Of a stretch of 64,000 bases of DNA, positions 1 to 13,670 are shown in pieces. Every line of letters starts with the position of its first letter. The stretch's first letter is position 1. This stretch comes from Chamaelirium japonicum (taxonomy: Eukaryota; Streptophyta; Magnoliopsida; Liliales; Melanthiaceae). Made by a program: the position numbers and the translations under genes. The stretch is from contig OX393555.1 in the NCBI GenBank assembly GCA_947650365.1, positions 79,427,995-79,491,994 of the forward strand, given 5' to 3'. The notes beneath the pieces were generated by a model that had not been told where the DNA came from, ran no database searches, and saw nothing but the letters and a program-made list of their open reading frames with translations.

Positions 1-355
1 TGAATTAGAATGGATCCTACGAATGAATCGTACGAATGAATTAGAATAGATTGTGCGAATGAATTAGAATGGATCGTACGAATGAATTAGAATGGATCGT
101 ATGAATGAATTAGAATGGATCGTGCGAATGAATTAGAATGGATCGTACGAATGAGTAAGAATGGATCGTACGAATGAAATAGAATGGATCGTACGAATGA
201 ATTAGAATGGATTGTGCTAATGAATTAGAATGGATCGTACGAATGAATTAGAATAGATTGTGCGAATGAATTAGAATGGATCGTACGAATGAATTAGTAT
301 GGATCATATGAATGAATTAGAATGGATCGTGCGAATGAATTTGAAAGGATCATAT

Positions 356-1110
356 GAATGAATTAGAATGGATACATTCGTGCGAATGAATTAGAATGGA
401 TTATATGAAAGAATTAGAAAGGATCGTATGAATGATTAGAATGGATCGTGCGTATGAATTAGAATGGATCGTACGAATGAATTAGAATGGATCGTATGAA
501 TGAATTAGAATGGATCATGCGAATGAATTAGAATGGATCGTACGAATGAATTAGAATGGATACATTTGTGCGAATGAATTAGAATGTATTGTACAAATGA
601 GTAAGAATGGATCGTATGAATGAAATAGAATGGATCGTACAAATGAATTAGAATGGATCGTGCTAATGAATTAGAATGGATCGTACGAATGAATTAGAAT
701 AGATTGTGCGAATGAATTAGAATGGATCGTACGAATGAATTAGAATGGATACATTCATGCAAAAGAATTAGAATGGATTGTATGAATGAATTAGAAAGGA
801 TCGTATAAATGAATTAGAATGGATCGTGCGAATGAATTAGAATGGATCGTACGAATGAATTAGAATGGATCGTACGATTGAATTAGAATGGATCGTGCGA
901 ATGAATTAGAATGGATCGTACGAATGAATTAGAATGGATACATTCGTGCGAATGAATTAGAATGGATCGTACGAATGAGTAAGAATGGATCGTACGAATG
1001 AATTAGAATGGATCGAATGAATGAATTAGAATGGATCGTACAAATGAATTAGAATGGATCATACAAATGAATTAGAATAGATAGTGCGAATGAATTAGAA
1101 TGGATCATAC
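356..1110 (+). repeat. Four tandem 189-bp cassettes in unit A
   Basis: ACATT marks of 28-bp monomers start at 374, 562, 751, 940 and 1,129. The spacings are 188, 189, 189 and 189 bp; the 188 is explained by a 1-bp deletion near 432. Each cassette is seven 23-bp monomers plus one 28-bp monomer. Markers recur in order inside the cassette: GAGTAAG, GAAATAG, CTAATG, then AGATTGTGC. Confidence 0.9.
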
Positions 1111-1610
1111 GAATGAATTAGAATGTACACATTCGTGCGAATGAATTAGAATGGATCATATGAATAAATTAGATTGGATCGTATGAATGAATTAGAATGG
1201 ATCGTACGTATGAGTTAGAATGGATACATTCATGGGAATGAATTAGAATGGATCGTACGAAGGAATTAGAATGGATCATATGAATGAAATAGAATGGATC
1301 ATTTGAAGGAATTTGAATGGATCGTTCAAAGGAATTAGAATGAATCGTATGACTGAATTAGAAAGGATACATTCGTGCAAAACAATTAGAATGGATTGTA
1401 TGAATGAATTAGAATGGATCGTGCAAATGAATTAGAATGGATCGTGCGAATGAATTAGAATGGTTCGTACGAATGAATTAGAATGGATCGTACGAATGAA
1501 TTTGAATGGATACATTCGTGCGAATGAATTAGAATGGATCGTATGAATGAATTAGAATAGATTGTGCGAATGAATTAGAATGGATATTAGAATGAATTAG
1601 AATGGATTGA

Positions 1611-2389
1611 TTCTAATTCATTCGTACGATCCATTCTAATTCCTTCGTACGATCCATTATAAATCCTTCGTACGATCCATTCTAATTCATTTGCACGATC
1701 CATTGTAATTCATTCATACAATGCATTCTAATTCTTTTGCACGAATGTATCTATTCTAATTCATTCGTATGATCCATTCTAATTCCTTCGTACGATCCAT
1801 TCTAATTCATTCCCATGAATGTATCCATTCTAATTCATAGGTACGATCCATTCTAATTCATTCATACGATCCAATCTAATTCATTCATACGATCCATTCT
1901 AATTCATTCGCACGAATGTATCCATTCTAATTCATGCGTACGATCCATTCTAATTCAATCGCACAATCTATTCTAATTTATTCGTACGATCCATTCTAAT
2001 TCATTAGCACGATCCATTCTAATTCATTCGTACGATCCATTCTATTTCATTCGTACGATTCATTCTTACTCATTCGTACGATCCATTCTAATTCATTCGT
2101 ACGAATATATCCATTCTAATTCATTCGTACGATCCATTCTTACTCATTCGTATCCATTCAAATTCATTCGCACGAATGTATCCATTCTAATTCATTCGTA
2201 CGATCCATTCTAATTCATTCGCACGATCTATTTGAATTCATTCATACGATCCATTCTAATTCATTTGTACGATCCATTCTAATTCATTAGCATGATCCAT
2301 TCTAATTCATTCGCACGATCCATTCTTACTCATTCATACGATCCATTCTAATTCATATGATCCATTCTAATCCATTCTAATTCCTTTGT
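1611..2389 (-). repeat. Inverted block in unit A
   Basis: Monomers run in the opposite orientation (CTAATTCATTCG). The left junction has 14-bp perfect inverted arms (GAATGAATTAGAAT and its complement) around GGATTG. The right junction is centred on TTTGTACAAA at 2,385-2,394. The same cassettes occur inside, read in reverse. Confidence 0.92.
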
Positions 2390-3626
2390 ACAAATGAATT
2401 ACAATAGATCATACGAAGGAATTAGGGTGGATCGTACGAATGAATTAGAATGGATACATTCGTGCGAAAGAATTAGAATGGATTGTGCGAATGAATTAGA
2501 ATGGATCATGTGATGAATTAGAATGGATCGTACGAATGAATTAGAATGGATCGTATGAATGAATTCGAATGGATTGTACGAATGAATTAGAATGGATCGT
2601 GCTAATGAATTAGAATGGATCATAAGAATGAAATAGAATGGATCGTACGAATAAATTAGAATGGATCGTGCTAATGAATTAGAATGAATTGTACGAATAA
2701 ATTAGAATGGATCATATGAAGGAATTAGGGTGGATCGTACGAATGATTTAGAATGGATACATTCATGCGAAAGAATTAGAATGGATTGTATGAATGAATT
2801 AGAATGGATCATACAAATGAATTAGAATGGATCGTGCGAATGAATTAGAATAGATCATACGAATGAATTAGAATGGATCGTATGAATGAATTAGAATGGA
2901 TCGTGCGAATGAATTAGAATGGATACATTCGTGCGAATAATTAGAATGGATCGTACGAATGAGTAAGAATGGATCGTACGAATAAAATAGAATGGATCGT
3001 ACGAATTAATTAGAATGGATCGTGCTAAAGAATTAGAATGGATCGTACGAATGAATAAGAATGGATTGTGGGAATGAATTAGAATGAATCGTACGAATGA
3101 ATTAGAATGGATACATTCGTGCGAATGAATTAGAATAGATTGTATGAATGAATTAGATTGGATCGTATGAATGAATTAGAATGGATACATTCGTGCGAAT
3201 GAATTAGAATAGATCGTACGAATGAGTAAGAATGAAATAGAATGGATCGTACGAATGAATTAGAATGGATCGTGCTGATGAATTAGAATGGATCGTACGA
3301 ATGAATTAGAATAGATTGTGCGAATGAATAAGAATGGATCGTACGAATGAATTAGAATGGATAAACTCGTGCGAATGAATTAGAATGGATCGTTTGAATG
3401 AATTAGATACGGTCGTATGAATGAATTAGAATGGATCGTACATATGAATTTGAATGGATACATTCATGGGAATGAATTAGAATGGATCGAACGAAGGAAT
3501 TAGAATGGATCATACGAATGAAATAGAATGGATCGTACGAATGAAATAGAATGGATCGTACGAAGGAATTAGAAAGGATCGTACACAGGACTTAGAATGG
3601 ATCGTACGAATGAATTAGAATGGATA

Positions 3627-3663
3627 CATTCGTGCAATCCATTCTAATTCTTTTGCACGAATG
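3627..3663. repeat. One-monomer inversion forming an 11-bp hairpin (unit A)
   Basis: CATTCGTGCAA at 3,627-3,637 and its exact complement TTGCACGAATG at 3,653-3,663 flank a 15-nt loop that is part of a single inverted monomer inside a long forward run. Conserved at the matching place in B and C. Confidence 0.88.
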
Positions 3664-4944
3664 AATTAAAATGGATCGTGCGAATGAATTAGAATGGATC
3701 GTGCTAATGAATTAGAATGGATCATACGAATGAATTCGAATAGATTGTGTGAATGAATTAGAATGGATCGTACGAATGAATTAGAATGGATCGTATGAAT
3801 GAATTAGAATGGATCGTGCGAATAAATTAGAATGGATCGTACGAATGAATTAGAATGGATACATTCGTGCGAATGAATTAGAATGGATCATACGAATAAG
3901 TAAGAATGGATCGTATGAATGAAATATAATGGATCATACGAATGAATTTGAATGGATCGTGCGAAAAAATTAGATTGGATCGTGCGAATGAATTAGAATG
4001 GATCGTACGAATGAATTAGAATGGATACATTCGTGCGAATGAATTAGAATGGATCGTATGAATGAATTAGAATGGATCGTATGAATGAATTTGAATGGAT
4101 CGTACGTATGAATTAGAATGGATCGTACGAATGAATTAGAATGGATCGTATGAATGAATTAGAATGGATCGTGCGAACGAATTAGAATGGATCGTACGAA
4201 TGAATTAGAATGGATACATTCGTGCGAAAGAATTAGAATGGATTGTATGAATGAATTAGAATGGATCGTAGGAATGAATTAGAATGGATCGTATGAATAT
4301 ATTAGAATGGATCGTGTGAATGAATTAGAATGGATCGTACGAATGAATTAGGATAGATACCTTCGGGCAAATGAATTAGAATGGATCGTACGAATGAGTA
4401 AGAATGGATCGTACGAATGAAATGGAATGGATCGTACGAATGAATTAGAATGGATCGTGCGAATGAATTAGATTGGATCGTGCGAATGAATTAGAATGGA
4501 TCGTACGAATGAGTAAGAATGGATCGTAGGAATGAAATAGAATGGATCGTATGAATTAATTAGAATGGATCATACGACTGAAATAGAATGGAATGTATGA
4601 ATGAATTAGAATGGATCGTACGAATTAGAATGGATCGTATGAATGAATTAGAATGGATCGTGCTAATAAATTAGAATGGATCGTATGAATGAATTAGAAT
4701 GGATCGTACGAATGAATTAGAATAGATCGCATGAATGAATAAGAATGGATCGTGCGAATGAATTAAAATGGATCATATGAATGAATTAGAATGGATACAT
4801 TCGTGCGAATGAATTAGAATGGATTGTATGAATGAATTAGAATGGATCGTGCGAATGAATTAGAATGGATCGTACGAATGAATTAGAATGGATCGTATGA
4901 ATGAATTAGAATGGATCATGCGAATGAATTAGAATGGATCGTAC

Positions 4945-5511
4945 GAATGAATTAGAATGGATACATTTGTACGAATGAATTAGAATGTATCGTACGAATG
5001 AGTTAGAATGGATCGTATGAATGAAATAGAATGGATCGTACAAATGAATTAGAATGGATCGTGCTAATGAATTAGAATGGATCGTACGAATGAATTAGAA
5101 TAGATTGTACGAATGAATTAGAATGGATCGTACGAATGAATTAGAATGGATTCATTCATGCAAAAGAATTAGAATGGATTGTATGAATGAATTAGAATGG
5201 ATCGTATGAATGAATTAGAATGGATCGTGCGAATAAATTAGAATGGATCGTACGAATGAATTAGAATGGATCGTACGATTGAATTAGAATGGATCGTGCG
5301 AATGAATTAGAATGGTTCGTACGAATGAATTAGAATGGATACATTCGTGCGAATGAATTAGAATGGATCGTACGAATGAGTAAGAATGGATCGTATGAAT
5401 GAATTAGAATGGATCGAATGAATGAATTAGAATGGATCGTACAAATGAATTAGAATGGATCGTACAAATGAATTAGAATAGATAGTGCGAATGAATTAGA
5501 ATGGATCATAC
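4945..5511 (+). repeat. Three tandem 189-bp cassettes in unit B
   Basis: 28-bp monomer marks at 4,963, 5,152, 5,341 and 5,530 are exactly 189 bp apart. They correspond to the unit A cassettes at an offset of 4,401 bp. Just beyond, spacings of 97, 143, 166, 74, 74 and 143 bp stay on the 23n+28 rule. Confidence 0.9.
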
Positions 5512-6348
5512 GAATGAACTAGAATGTATACATTCGTGCGAATGAATTAGAATGGATCGTATGAATTAATTAGATTGGACCGTATGAATGAATTAGAATG
5601 GATCGTACGTATGAGTTAGAATGGATACATTCATGGGAATGAATTAGAATGGATCGTACGAAGGAATTAGAATGGATCATACGAATGAAATAGAATGGAT
5701 CATTTGAAGGAATTAGAATGGATCGTTCGAAGGAATTAGAATGGATCGTATGACTGAATTAGAAAGGATACATTCGTGCAAAACAATTAGAATGGATTGT
5801 ATGAATAAATTAGAATGGATCGTGCAAATGAATTAGAATGGATCGTGCGAATGAATTAGAATGGATCGTACGAATGAATTAGAATAGATTGTGCGAATGA
5901 ATTAGAATGGATCGTACGAATGAATTAGAAAGGATACATTCGTGCGAATGAATTAGAATGGATCGTATGAATGAATTTGAATGGATCGTACGAATGAATT
6001 AGAATGGATACATTCGTGCGAATGAATTATAATGGATCATACGAAGGAATTAGGGTGGATCGTACGAATGAATTAGAATGGATACATTCATGCGAAAGAA
6101 TTAGAATGGATTGTATGAATGAATTAGAATGGATCGTATGAATAAATTAGAATGGATCGTGCGAATGAATTAGAATGGATCGTACGAATGAATTAGAAAG
6201 GATCGTACGAATGAATTTGAATGGATACATTCGTGCGAATGAATTCGAATGGATCGTATGAATGAAATAGAATAGATTGTGCGAATGAATTAGAATGGAT
6301 ATTAGAATGAATTAGAATGGATCGTACGTATAAATTAGAATGGATTGA

Positions 6349-7096
6349 TTCTAATTCATTCGTACGATCCATTCTAATTCCTTCGTACGATCCATTCTAA
6401 ATCCTTCGTACGATCCATTCTAATTCATTTGCACGATCCATTGTAATTCATTCATACAATCCATTCTAATTCTTTTGCACGAATCTATCTATTCTAATTC
6501 ATTCGTATGATCCATTCTAATTCCTTCGTACGATCCATTCTAATTCATTCCCATGAATGTATCCATTCTAATTCATAGGTACGAGCCATTCTAATTCATT
6601 CATACGATCCAATCTAATTCATTCATACAATCCATTCTAATTCATTCGCACGAATGTATCCATTCTAATTCATTCGTACGATCCATTCTAATTCAATCAC
6701 ACAATCTATTCTAATTCATTTGTACGATCCATTCTAATTCATTAGCACGATCCATTCTAATTCATTCGTATGATCCATTCTATTTCATTCGTACGATTCA
6801 TTCTTACTCATTCGTTCGATCCATTCTAATTCATTCGTACGAATATATCCATTCTAATTCATTCGTACGATCCATTAGTTCGTACGATCCATTCTTACTC
6901 ATTCGTGCGATCCATTCTAATTCATTCGCACGATCTATTCTAATTCATTCATACGATCCATTCTAATTCATTTGTACGATCCATTCTAATTCATTAGCAT
7001 GATCCATTCTAATTCATTCGCACGATCCATTCTTACTCATTCATACGATCCATTCTAATTCATATGATCTATTCTAATCCATTCCAATTCCTTTGT
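6349..7096 (-). repeat. Inverted block in unit B
   Basis: Equivalent of the 1,611 block, with the same GGATTGATTCTAATTC left junction and TTTGTACAAA right junction (centre 7,096/7,097). It is shorter than in A by about 30 bp. Confidence 0.92.
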
Positions 7097-8356
7097 ACAA
7101 ATAAATTAGAATAGATCATACGAAGGAATTAGGGTGGATCGTACGAATGAATTAGAATGGATACATTCGTGCGAAAGAATTAGAATGGATTGTGCGAATG
7201 AAGTAGAATGGATCGTGTGATGAATTAGAATGGATCATACGAATGAATTAGAATGGATCGTATGAATGAATTCGAACGGATCGTACGAATGAATTAGAGT
7301 GGATCGTGCTAATGAATTAGAATGGATCATAAGAATGAAATAGAATGGATCGTACGAATAAATTAGAATGGATCGTGCTAATGAATTAGAATGGATCGTA
7401 CGAATAAATTAGAATGGATCATATGAAGGAATTAGGGTGGATCGTACGAATGATTTAGAATGGATACATTCGTGCGAAAGAATTAGAATGGATTGTATGA
7501 ATGAATTAGAATGTATCATACAAATGAATTAGAATGGATTGTGCGAATGAATTAGAATGGATCGTACGAATGAATTAAAATGGATCGTATGAATGAATTA
7601 GAATGGATCGTGCGAATGAATTAGAATGGATATATTCGTGCGAATGAATTAGAATGGATCGTACGAATGAGTAAGAATGGATCGTACGAATGAAAAAGAA
7701 TGGATTGTACGAATGAATTATAATGGATCGTGCTAATGAATTAGAATGGATCATACGAATGAATTAGAATAGATTGTGCGAATGAATTAGAATGGATCGT
7801 ACGAATGAATTAGAATGGATACATTCGTGCGAATGAATTAGAATGGATCGTATGAATGAATTAGAATGGATCGTGTGAATGAATTAAAATGGATCGTATG
7901 AATGAATTAGAATGGATACATTCGTGTGAATGAATTAGAATGGATCGTACGAATGAGTAAGAATGAAATAGAATGGATCGTACGAATGAATTTGAATGGA
8001 TCATGCTGATGAATTAGAATGGATTGTACGAATGAATTAGAATAGATTGTGCGAATGAATTAGAATGGATCGTACGAATGAATTAGAATTGATACATTCG
8101 TGCGAATGAATTAAAATGGATCGTTTGAATGAATTAGATTGGATCGTATGAATGAATTAGAATGGATCGTACATATAAATTAGAATGGATAAATTCATGG
8201 GAATGAATTAAATGGATCGAACGAAGGAATTAGAATGGATCATACGAATGAAATAGAATGGATCATACGAATGAAATAGAATGGATCGTACGAAGGAATT
8301 AGAAAGGATCGTACGCAGGACTTAGAATGGATCGTACGAATGAATTAGAATGGATA

Positions 8357-8393
8357 CATTCGTGCAATCCATTCTAATTCTTTTGCACGAATG
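8357..8393. repeat. One-monomer inversion hairpin (unit B)
   Basis: Identical 11-bp arms at 8,357-8,367 and 8,383-8,393 with a 15-nt loop. Confidence 0.88.
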
Positions 8394-10576
8394 AATTAGA
8401 ATGGATCGTGCGAATGAATTAGAATGGATCGTGCTAAGGAATTAGAATGGATCATACGAATGAATTAGAATGGATCATACGAATGAATTAGAATAGATTG
8501 TGCGAATGAATTAGAATGGATCGTACGAATGAATTAGAATGGATCGTATGAATGAATTAGAATGGATCGTGCGAATGAATTAGAATGGATCGTACGAATG
8601 AATTAAAATGGATACATTCGTGCGAATGAATTAAAATGGATCGTACGAATGAGTAAGAATGGATCGTATGAATGAAATAGACTGGATCGTACGAATGAAT
8701 TTGAATGGATCGTGCGAATAAATTAGATTGGATCGTGCGAATGAATTAGAATGGATCGTACGAATGAATTAGAATGGATACATTCGTGAGAATGAATTAG
8801 AATGGATCGTATGAATGAATTAGAATGGATCGTATGAATGAATTCGAATGGATCGTACGTATGAATTAGAATGGATCGTACGAATGTATTAGAATGGATC
8901 GTATGAATGAATTAGAATGGATCGTGCGAACGAATTAGAATGGATCGTACGAATGAATCAGAATGGATACATTCGTGCAAAAGAATTAGAATGGATTGTA
9001 TGAATGAATTAGAATGGATCGTACGAATGAATTAGAATGGATCGTATGAATGAATTAGAATGGATCGTGCGAATGAATTAGAATGGATCGTACGAATGAA
9101 TTAGGATAAATACCTTCGGGCAAATGAATTAGAATGGATCGTACGAATGAGTAAGAATGGATCGTACGAATGAAATGGAATGGATCGTATGAATGAATTA
9201 GAATAGATCGTGCGAATGAATTAGATTGGATCGTGCGAATGAATTAGAATGGATCGTACGAATGAGTAAGAATGGATCGTACGAATGAAATAGAATGGAT
9301 TCTATGAATTAATTAGAATGGATCATACGAATGAAATAGAATGGAACGTATGAATGAATTAGAATGGATCGTATGAATGAATTAGAATGGATCATGCTAA
9401 TAAATTAGAATGGATCGTACAAATGAATTAGAATGGATCGTATGAATGAATTAGAATGGATCGTATGAATGAATTAGAATGGATCATACGAATGAATTAG
9501 AATGGATACATTCGTGCGAATGAATTAGAATGGATCGTACGAAAGAGTAAGAATGGATCATACTAATGAAATAGAATGGATCGTACGAATGAATTAGAAT
9601 CGATCATGCGAATAAACTAGATTGGATCATGCGAATGAATTAGAATGGATCGTACGAATGAATTAGAATGGATACATTCGTGTGAATGAATTAGAATGGA
9701 TCGTACGAATGAAATAGAATGGATCGGATGAATGAATTCGAATGGATCGTACGAATGAATTAGAATGGATACATTCGTGCGAATGAATTAGAATGGATCA
9801 TACGAAGGAATTAGGGTGGATCGTACGAATGAATTAGAATGGATACATTCGTGCGAAAGAATTAGAATGGATTATATGAATAAATTAGAATGGATCGTAT
9901 GAATGAATTAGAATGGATCGTGCGAATGAATTAGAATGGATCGTACAAATGAATTAAAATGGATACATTCATGCGAATGAATTAGAATGGATCGTACGAA
10001 TGAGTAAGAATGGATTGTACGAATGAAATATAATGGATCGTACGAATGAATTAGAATGGATCGTGCTAATGAATTAGAATGGATCGCACGAATGAATTAG
10101 AATAGATTGTGCGAATGAATTAGAATGGATCGTACGAATGAATTAGAATGGATCGTATGAATGAATTAGAATGGATCGTGCGAATGAATTAGAATGAATC
10201 GTACGAATGAGTAAGAATGGATCGTACGAATGAAATAGAATGGATCGTACGAATGAATTAGAATGGATTGTGCTAATGAATTAGAATGGATCGTACGAAT
10301 GAATTAGAATAGATTGTGCGAATGAATTAGAATGGATCGTACGAATGAATTAGTATGGATCGTATGAATGAATTAGAATGGATCGTGCGAATGAATTAGA
10401 AAGGATCATATGAATGAATTAGAATGGATACATTCGTGCGAATGAATTAGAATGGATTGTATGAAAGAATTAGAAAGGATCGTATGAATGATTAGAATGG
10501 ATCGTGCGAATGAATTAGAATGGATCGTATGAATGAATTAGAATGGATCGTATGAATGAATTAGAATGGATCATGC

Positions 10577-11143
10577 GAATGAATTAGAATGGATACATTT
10601 GTGCGAATGAATTAGAATGTATTGTACAAATGAGTAAGAATGGATCGTATGAATGAAATAGAATGGATCGTACAAATGAATTAGAATGGATCGTGCTAAT
10701 GAATTAGAATGGATCGTACGAATGAATTAGAATAGATTGTGCGAATGAATTAGAATGGATCGTACGAATGAATTAGAATAGATACATTCATGCAAAAGAA
10801 TTAGAATGGATTGTATGAATGAATTAGAAAGGATCGTATGAATGAATTAGAATGGATCGTGCGAATGAATTAGAATGGATCGTACGAATGAATTAGAATG
10901 GATCGTACGATTGAATTAGAATGGATCGTGCGAATGAATTAGAATGGATCGTACGAATGAATTAGAATGGATACATTCGTGCGAATAAATTAGAATGGAT
11001 CGTACAAATGAGTAAGAATGGATCGTACAAATGAATTAGAATGGATCGAATGAATGAATTAGAATGGATCGTACAAATGAATTAGAATGGATCATACAAA
11101 TGAATTAGAATAGATAGTGCGAATGAATTAGAATGGATCATAC
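10577..11143 (+). repeat. Three tandem 189-bp cassettes in unit C
   Basis: Marks at 10,595, 10,784, 10,973 and 11,162 give three spacings of 189 bp, followed by 97 and 143 bp as in unit A. The preceding spacing (10,430 to 10,595) is 165 bp, one short of 166, because of the deletion shared with unit A. Confidence 0.9.
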
Positions 11144-11643
11144 GAATGAATTAGAATGTATACATTCGTGCGAATGAATTAGAATGGATCATATGAATGA
11201 ATTAGATTGGATCGTATGAATGAATTAGAATGGATCGTACGTATGAGATAGAATGGATACATTCATGGGAATGAATTAGAATGGATCGTACGAAGGAATT
11301 AGAATGGATCATATGAATGAAATAGAATGGATCATTTGAAGGAATTAGAATGGATCGTTTGAAGGAATTAGAATGAATCGTATGACTGAATTAGAAAGGA
11401 TACATTCGTGCAAAACAATTAGAATGGATTGTATGATTGAATTAGAATGGATCGTGCAAATGAATTAGAATGGATCGTGCGAATGAATTAGAATGGTTCG
11501 TACGAATGAATTAGAATGGATCGTACGAATGAATTTGAATGGATACATTCGTGCGAATGAATTAGAATGGATCGTATGAATGAATTAGAATAGATTGTGC
11601 GAATGAATTAGAATGGATATTAGAATGAATTAGAATGGACTGA

Positions 11644-12442
11644 TTCTAATTCATTCGTACGATCCATTCTAATTCCTTCGTACGATCCATTATAAATCCT
11701 TCGTACGATCCATTCTAATTCATTTGCACGATCCATTGTAATTCATTCATACAATGCATTCTAATTCTTTTGCACGAATGTATCTATTCTAATTCATACG
11801 TATGATCCATTCTAATTCCTTCGTACGATCCATTCTAATTCATTCCCATGAATGTATCCATTCTAATTCATAGGTACGATCCATTCTAATTCATTCATAC
11901 GATCCAATCTAATTCATTCATACGATCCATTCTAATTCATTCGCACGAATGTATCCATTCTAATTCATGCGTACGATCCATTCTAATTCAATCGCACAAT
12001 CTATTCTAATTTATTCGTACGATCCATTCTAATTCATTAGCACGATCCATTCTAATTCATTCGTACGATCCATTCTATTTCATTCGTACGATTCATTCTT
12101 ACTCATTCATACGATCCATTCTAATTCATTCGTACGAATGTATCCATTCTAATTCATTCGTACGATCCATTAGTTCGTACGATCCATTCTTACTCATTCG
12201 TGCGATCCATTCAAATTCATTCGCACGAATGTATCCATTCTAATTCATTCGTACGATCCATTCTAATTCATTCGCACGATCTATTTTAATTCATTCATAC
12301 GATCCATTCTAATTCATTTGTACGATCCATTCTAATTCATTAGCATGATCCATTCTAATTCATTCGCACGATCCATTCTTACTCATTCATACGATCCATT
12401 CTAATTCATATGATCCATTCTAATCCATTCTAATTCCTTTGT
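11644..12442 (-). repeat. Inverted block in unit C
   Basis: Same two junction sequences as in A; the left spacer reads GGACTG instead of GGATTG. Confidence 0.92.
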
Positions 12443-13633
12443 ACAAATGAATTAGAATAGATCATACGAAGGAATTAGGGTGGATCGTACGAATGAATTA
12501 GAATGGATACATTCGTGCGAAAGAATTAGAATGGATTGTGCGAATGAATTAGAATGGATCGTGTGATGAATTAGAATGGATCGTACGAATGAATTAGAAT
12601 GGATCGTATGAATGAATTCGAATGGATTGTACGAATGAATTAGAATGGATCGTGCTAATGAATTAGAATGGATCGTGCTAATGAATTAGAATGAATTGTA
12701 CGAATAAATTAGAATGGATCATATGAAGGAATTAGGGTGGATCGTACGAATGATTTAGAATGGATACATTCATGCGAAAGAATTAGAATGGATTGTATGA
12801 ATGAATTAGAATGGATCATACAAATGAATTAGAATGGATCGTGCGAATGAATTAGAATGGATCATACGAATGAATTAGAATGGATCGTATGAATGAATTA
12901 GAATGGATCGTGCGAATGAATTATAATGGATACATTCGTGCGAATAATTAGAATGGATCGTACGAATGAGTAAGAATGGATCGTACGAATAAAATAGAAT
13001 GGATCGTACGAATTAATTAGAATGGATCGTGCTAAAGAATTAGAATGGATCGTACGAATGAATAAGAATGGATTGTGGGAATGAATTAGAATGAATCGTA
13101 CGAATGAATTAGAATGGATACATTCGTGCGAATGAATTAGAATAGATTGTATGAATGAATTAGATTGGATCGTATGAATGAATTAGAATGGATACATTCG
13201 TGCGAATGAATTAGAATAAATCGTACGAATGAGTAAGAATGAAATAGAATGGATCGTACGAATGAATTAGAATGGATCGTGCTGATGAATTAGAATGGAT
13301 CGTACGAATGAATTAGAATAGATTGTGCGAATGAATAAGAATGGATCGTATGAATGAATTAGAATGGATACACTCGTGCGAATGAATTAGAATGGATCGT
13401 TTGAATGAATTAGATACGATCGTATGAATGAATTAGAATGGATCGTACATATGAATTTGAATGGATACATTCATGGGAATGAATTAGAATGGATCGAACG
13501 AAGGAATTAGAATGGATCATACGAATGAAATAGAATGGATCGTACGAATGAAATAGAATGGATCGTACGAAGGAATTAGAAAGGATCGTACACAGGACTT
13601 AGAATGGATCGTACGAATGAATTAGAATGGATA

Positions 13634-13670
13634 CATTCGTGCAATCCATTCTAATTCTTTTGCACGAATG
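13634..13670. repeat. One-monomer inversion hairpin (unit C)
   Basis: Identical 11-bp arms at 13,634-13,644 and 13,660-13,670. Unit D breaks off before the corresponding place. Confidence 0.88.

Larger units (their letters stand above)
1..4401. repeat. Large unit A of the 10-kb dimeric repeat
   Basis: First of four related 4.4-5.6 kb units. A aligns to B with an exact offset of 4,401 bp between about 560 and 1,450, and to C with offsets of 10,056 bp early and 10,033 bp later, a change of exactly one monomer. It has a forward run, an inverted block at 1,611-2,389, then a forward run with a one-monomer hairpin at 3,627-3,663. It shares with C a 1-bp deletion (GAATGATTAG near 432), TTATAAATCC near 1,669 and ACAATGCATT near 1,728. 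The left edge is cut by the window. Confidence 0.82.
4402..10056. repeat. Large unit B of the 10-kb dimeric repeat
   Basis: Same architecture as A: inverted block at 6,349-7,096 and hairpin at 8,357-8,393. It differs from A at sites where it agrees with D: TTCTAAATCC near 6,400, ACAATCCATT near 6,445, GAATCTATC near 6,481 and GAGCCATT near 6,573. B is longer than A, the A-to-B offset growing from 4,401 to 4,738 bp at the first inversion junction. It aligns to D at about 10,007-10,011 bp. The end is placed by the start of homology between A and C. Confidence 0.8.

Noticed and set aside
2420..2435. TTAGGG telomere-like hexamer inside the AGGGTGG monomers
   Set aside because: Occurs once per monomer variant and never in tandem; it arises from AATTAGAATGG to AATTAGGGTGG.
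2399..2623. 74-codon open frame on the minus strand, and a 65-codon one at 42,378-42,575 minus
   Set aside because: Both are the inverted reading of forward monomers (HSNSF, RSILIH, SYDPF peptides repeating every 23 residues because three monomers make 69 bp). They stay open only where CCATTCTAA lost its TAA. No start context, signal or domain.
3627..3663. Transcription terminator or tRNA-like hairpin
   Set aside because: The stem is made of repeat monomers, there is no T tract or cloverleaf, and no gene nearby.
6310..6345. TATA-like strings (GTATAAAT) as promoters
   Set aside because: They are one-base variants of the monomer (CGTATGAAT type) with no downstream gene.
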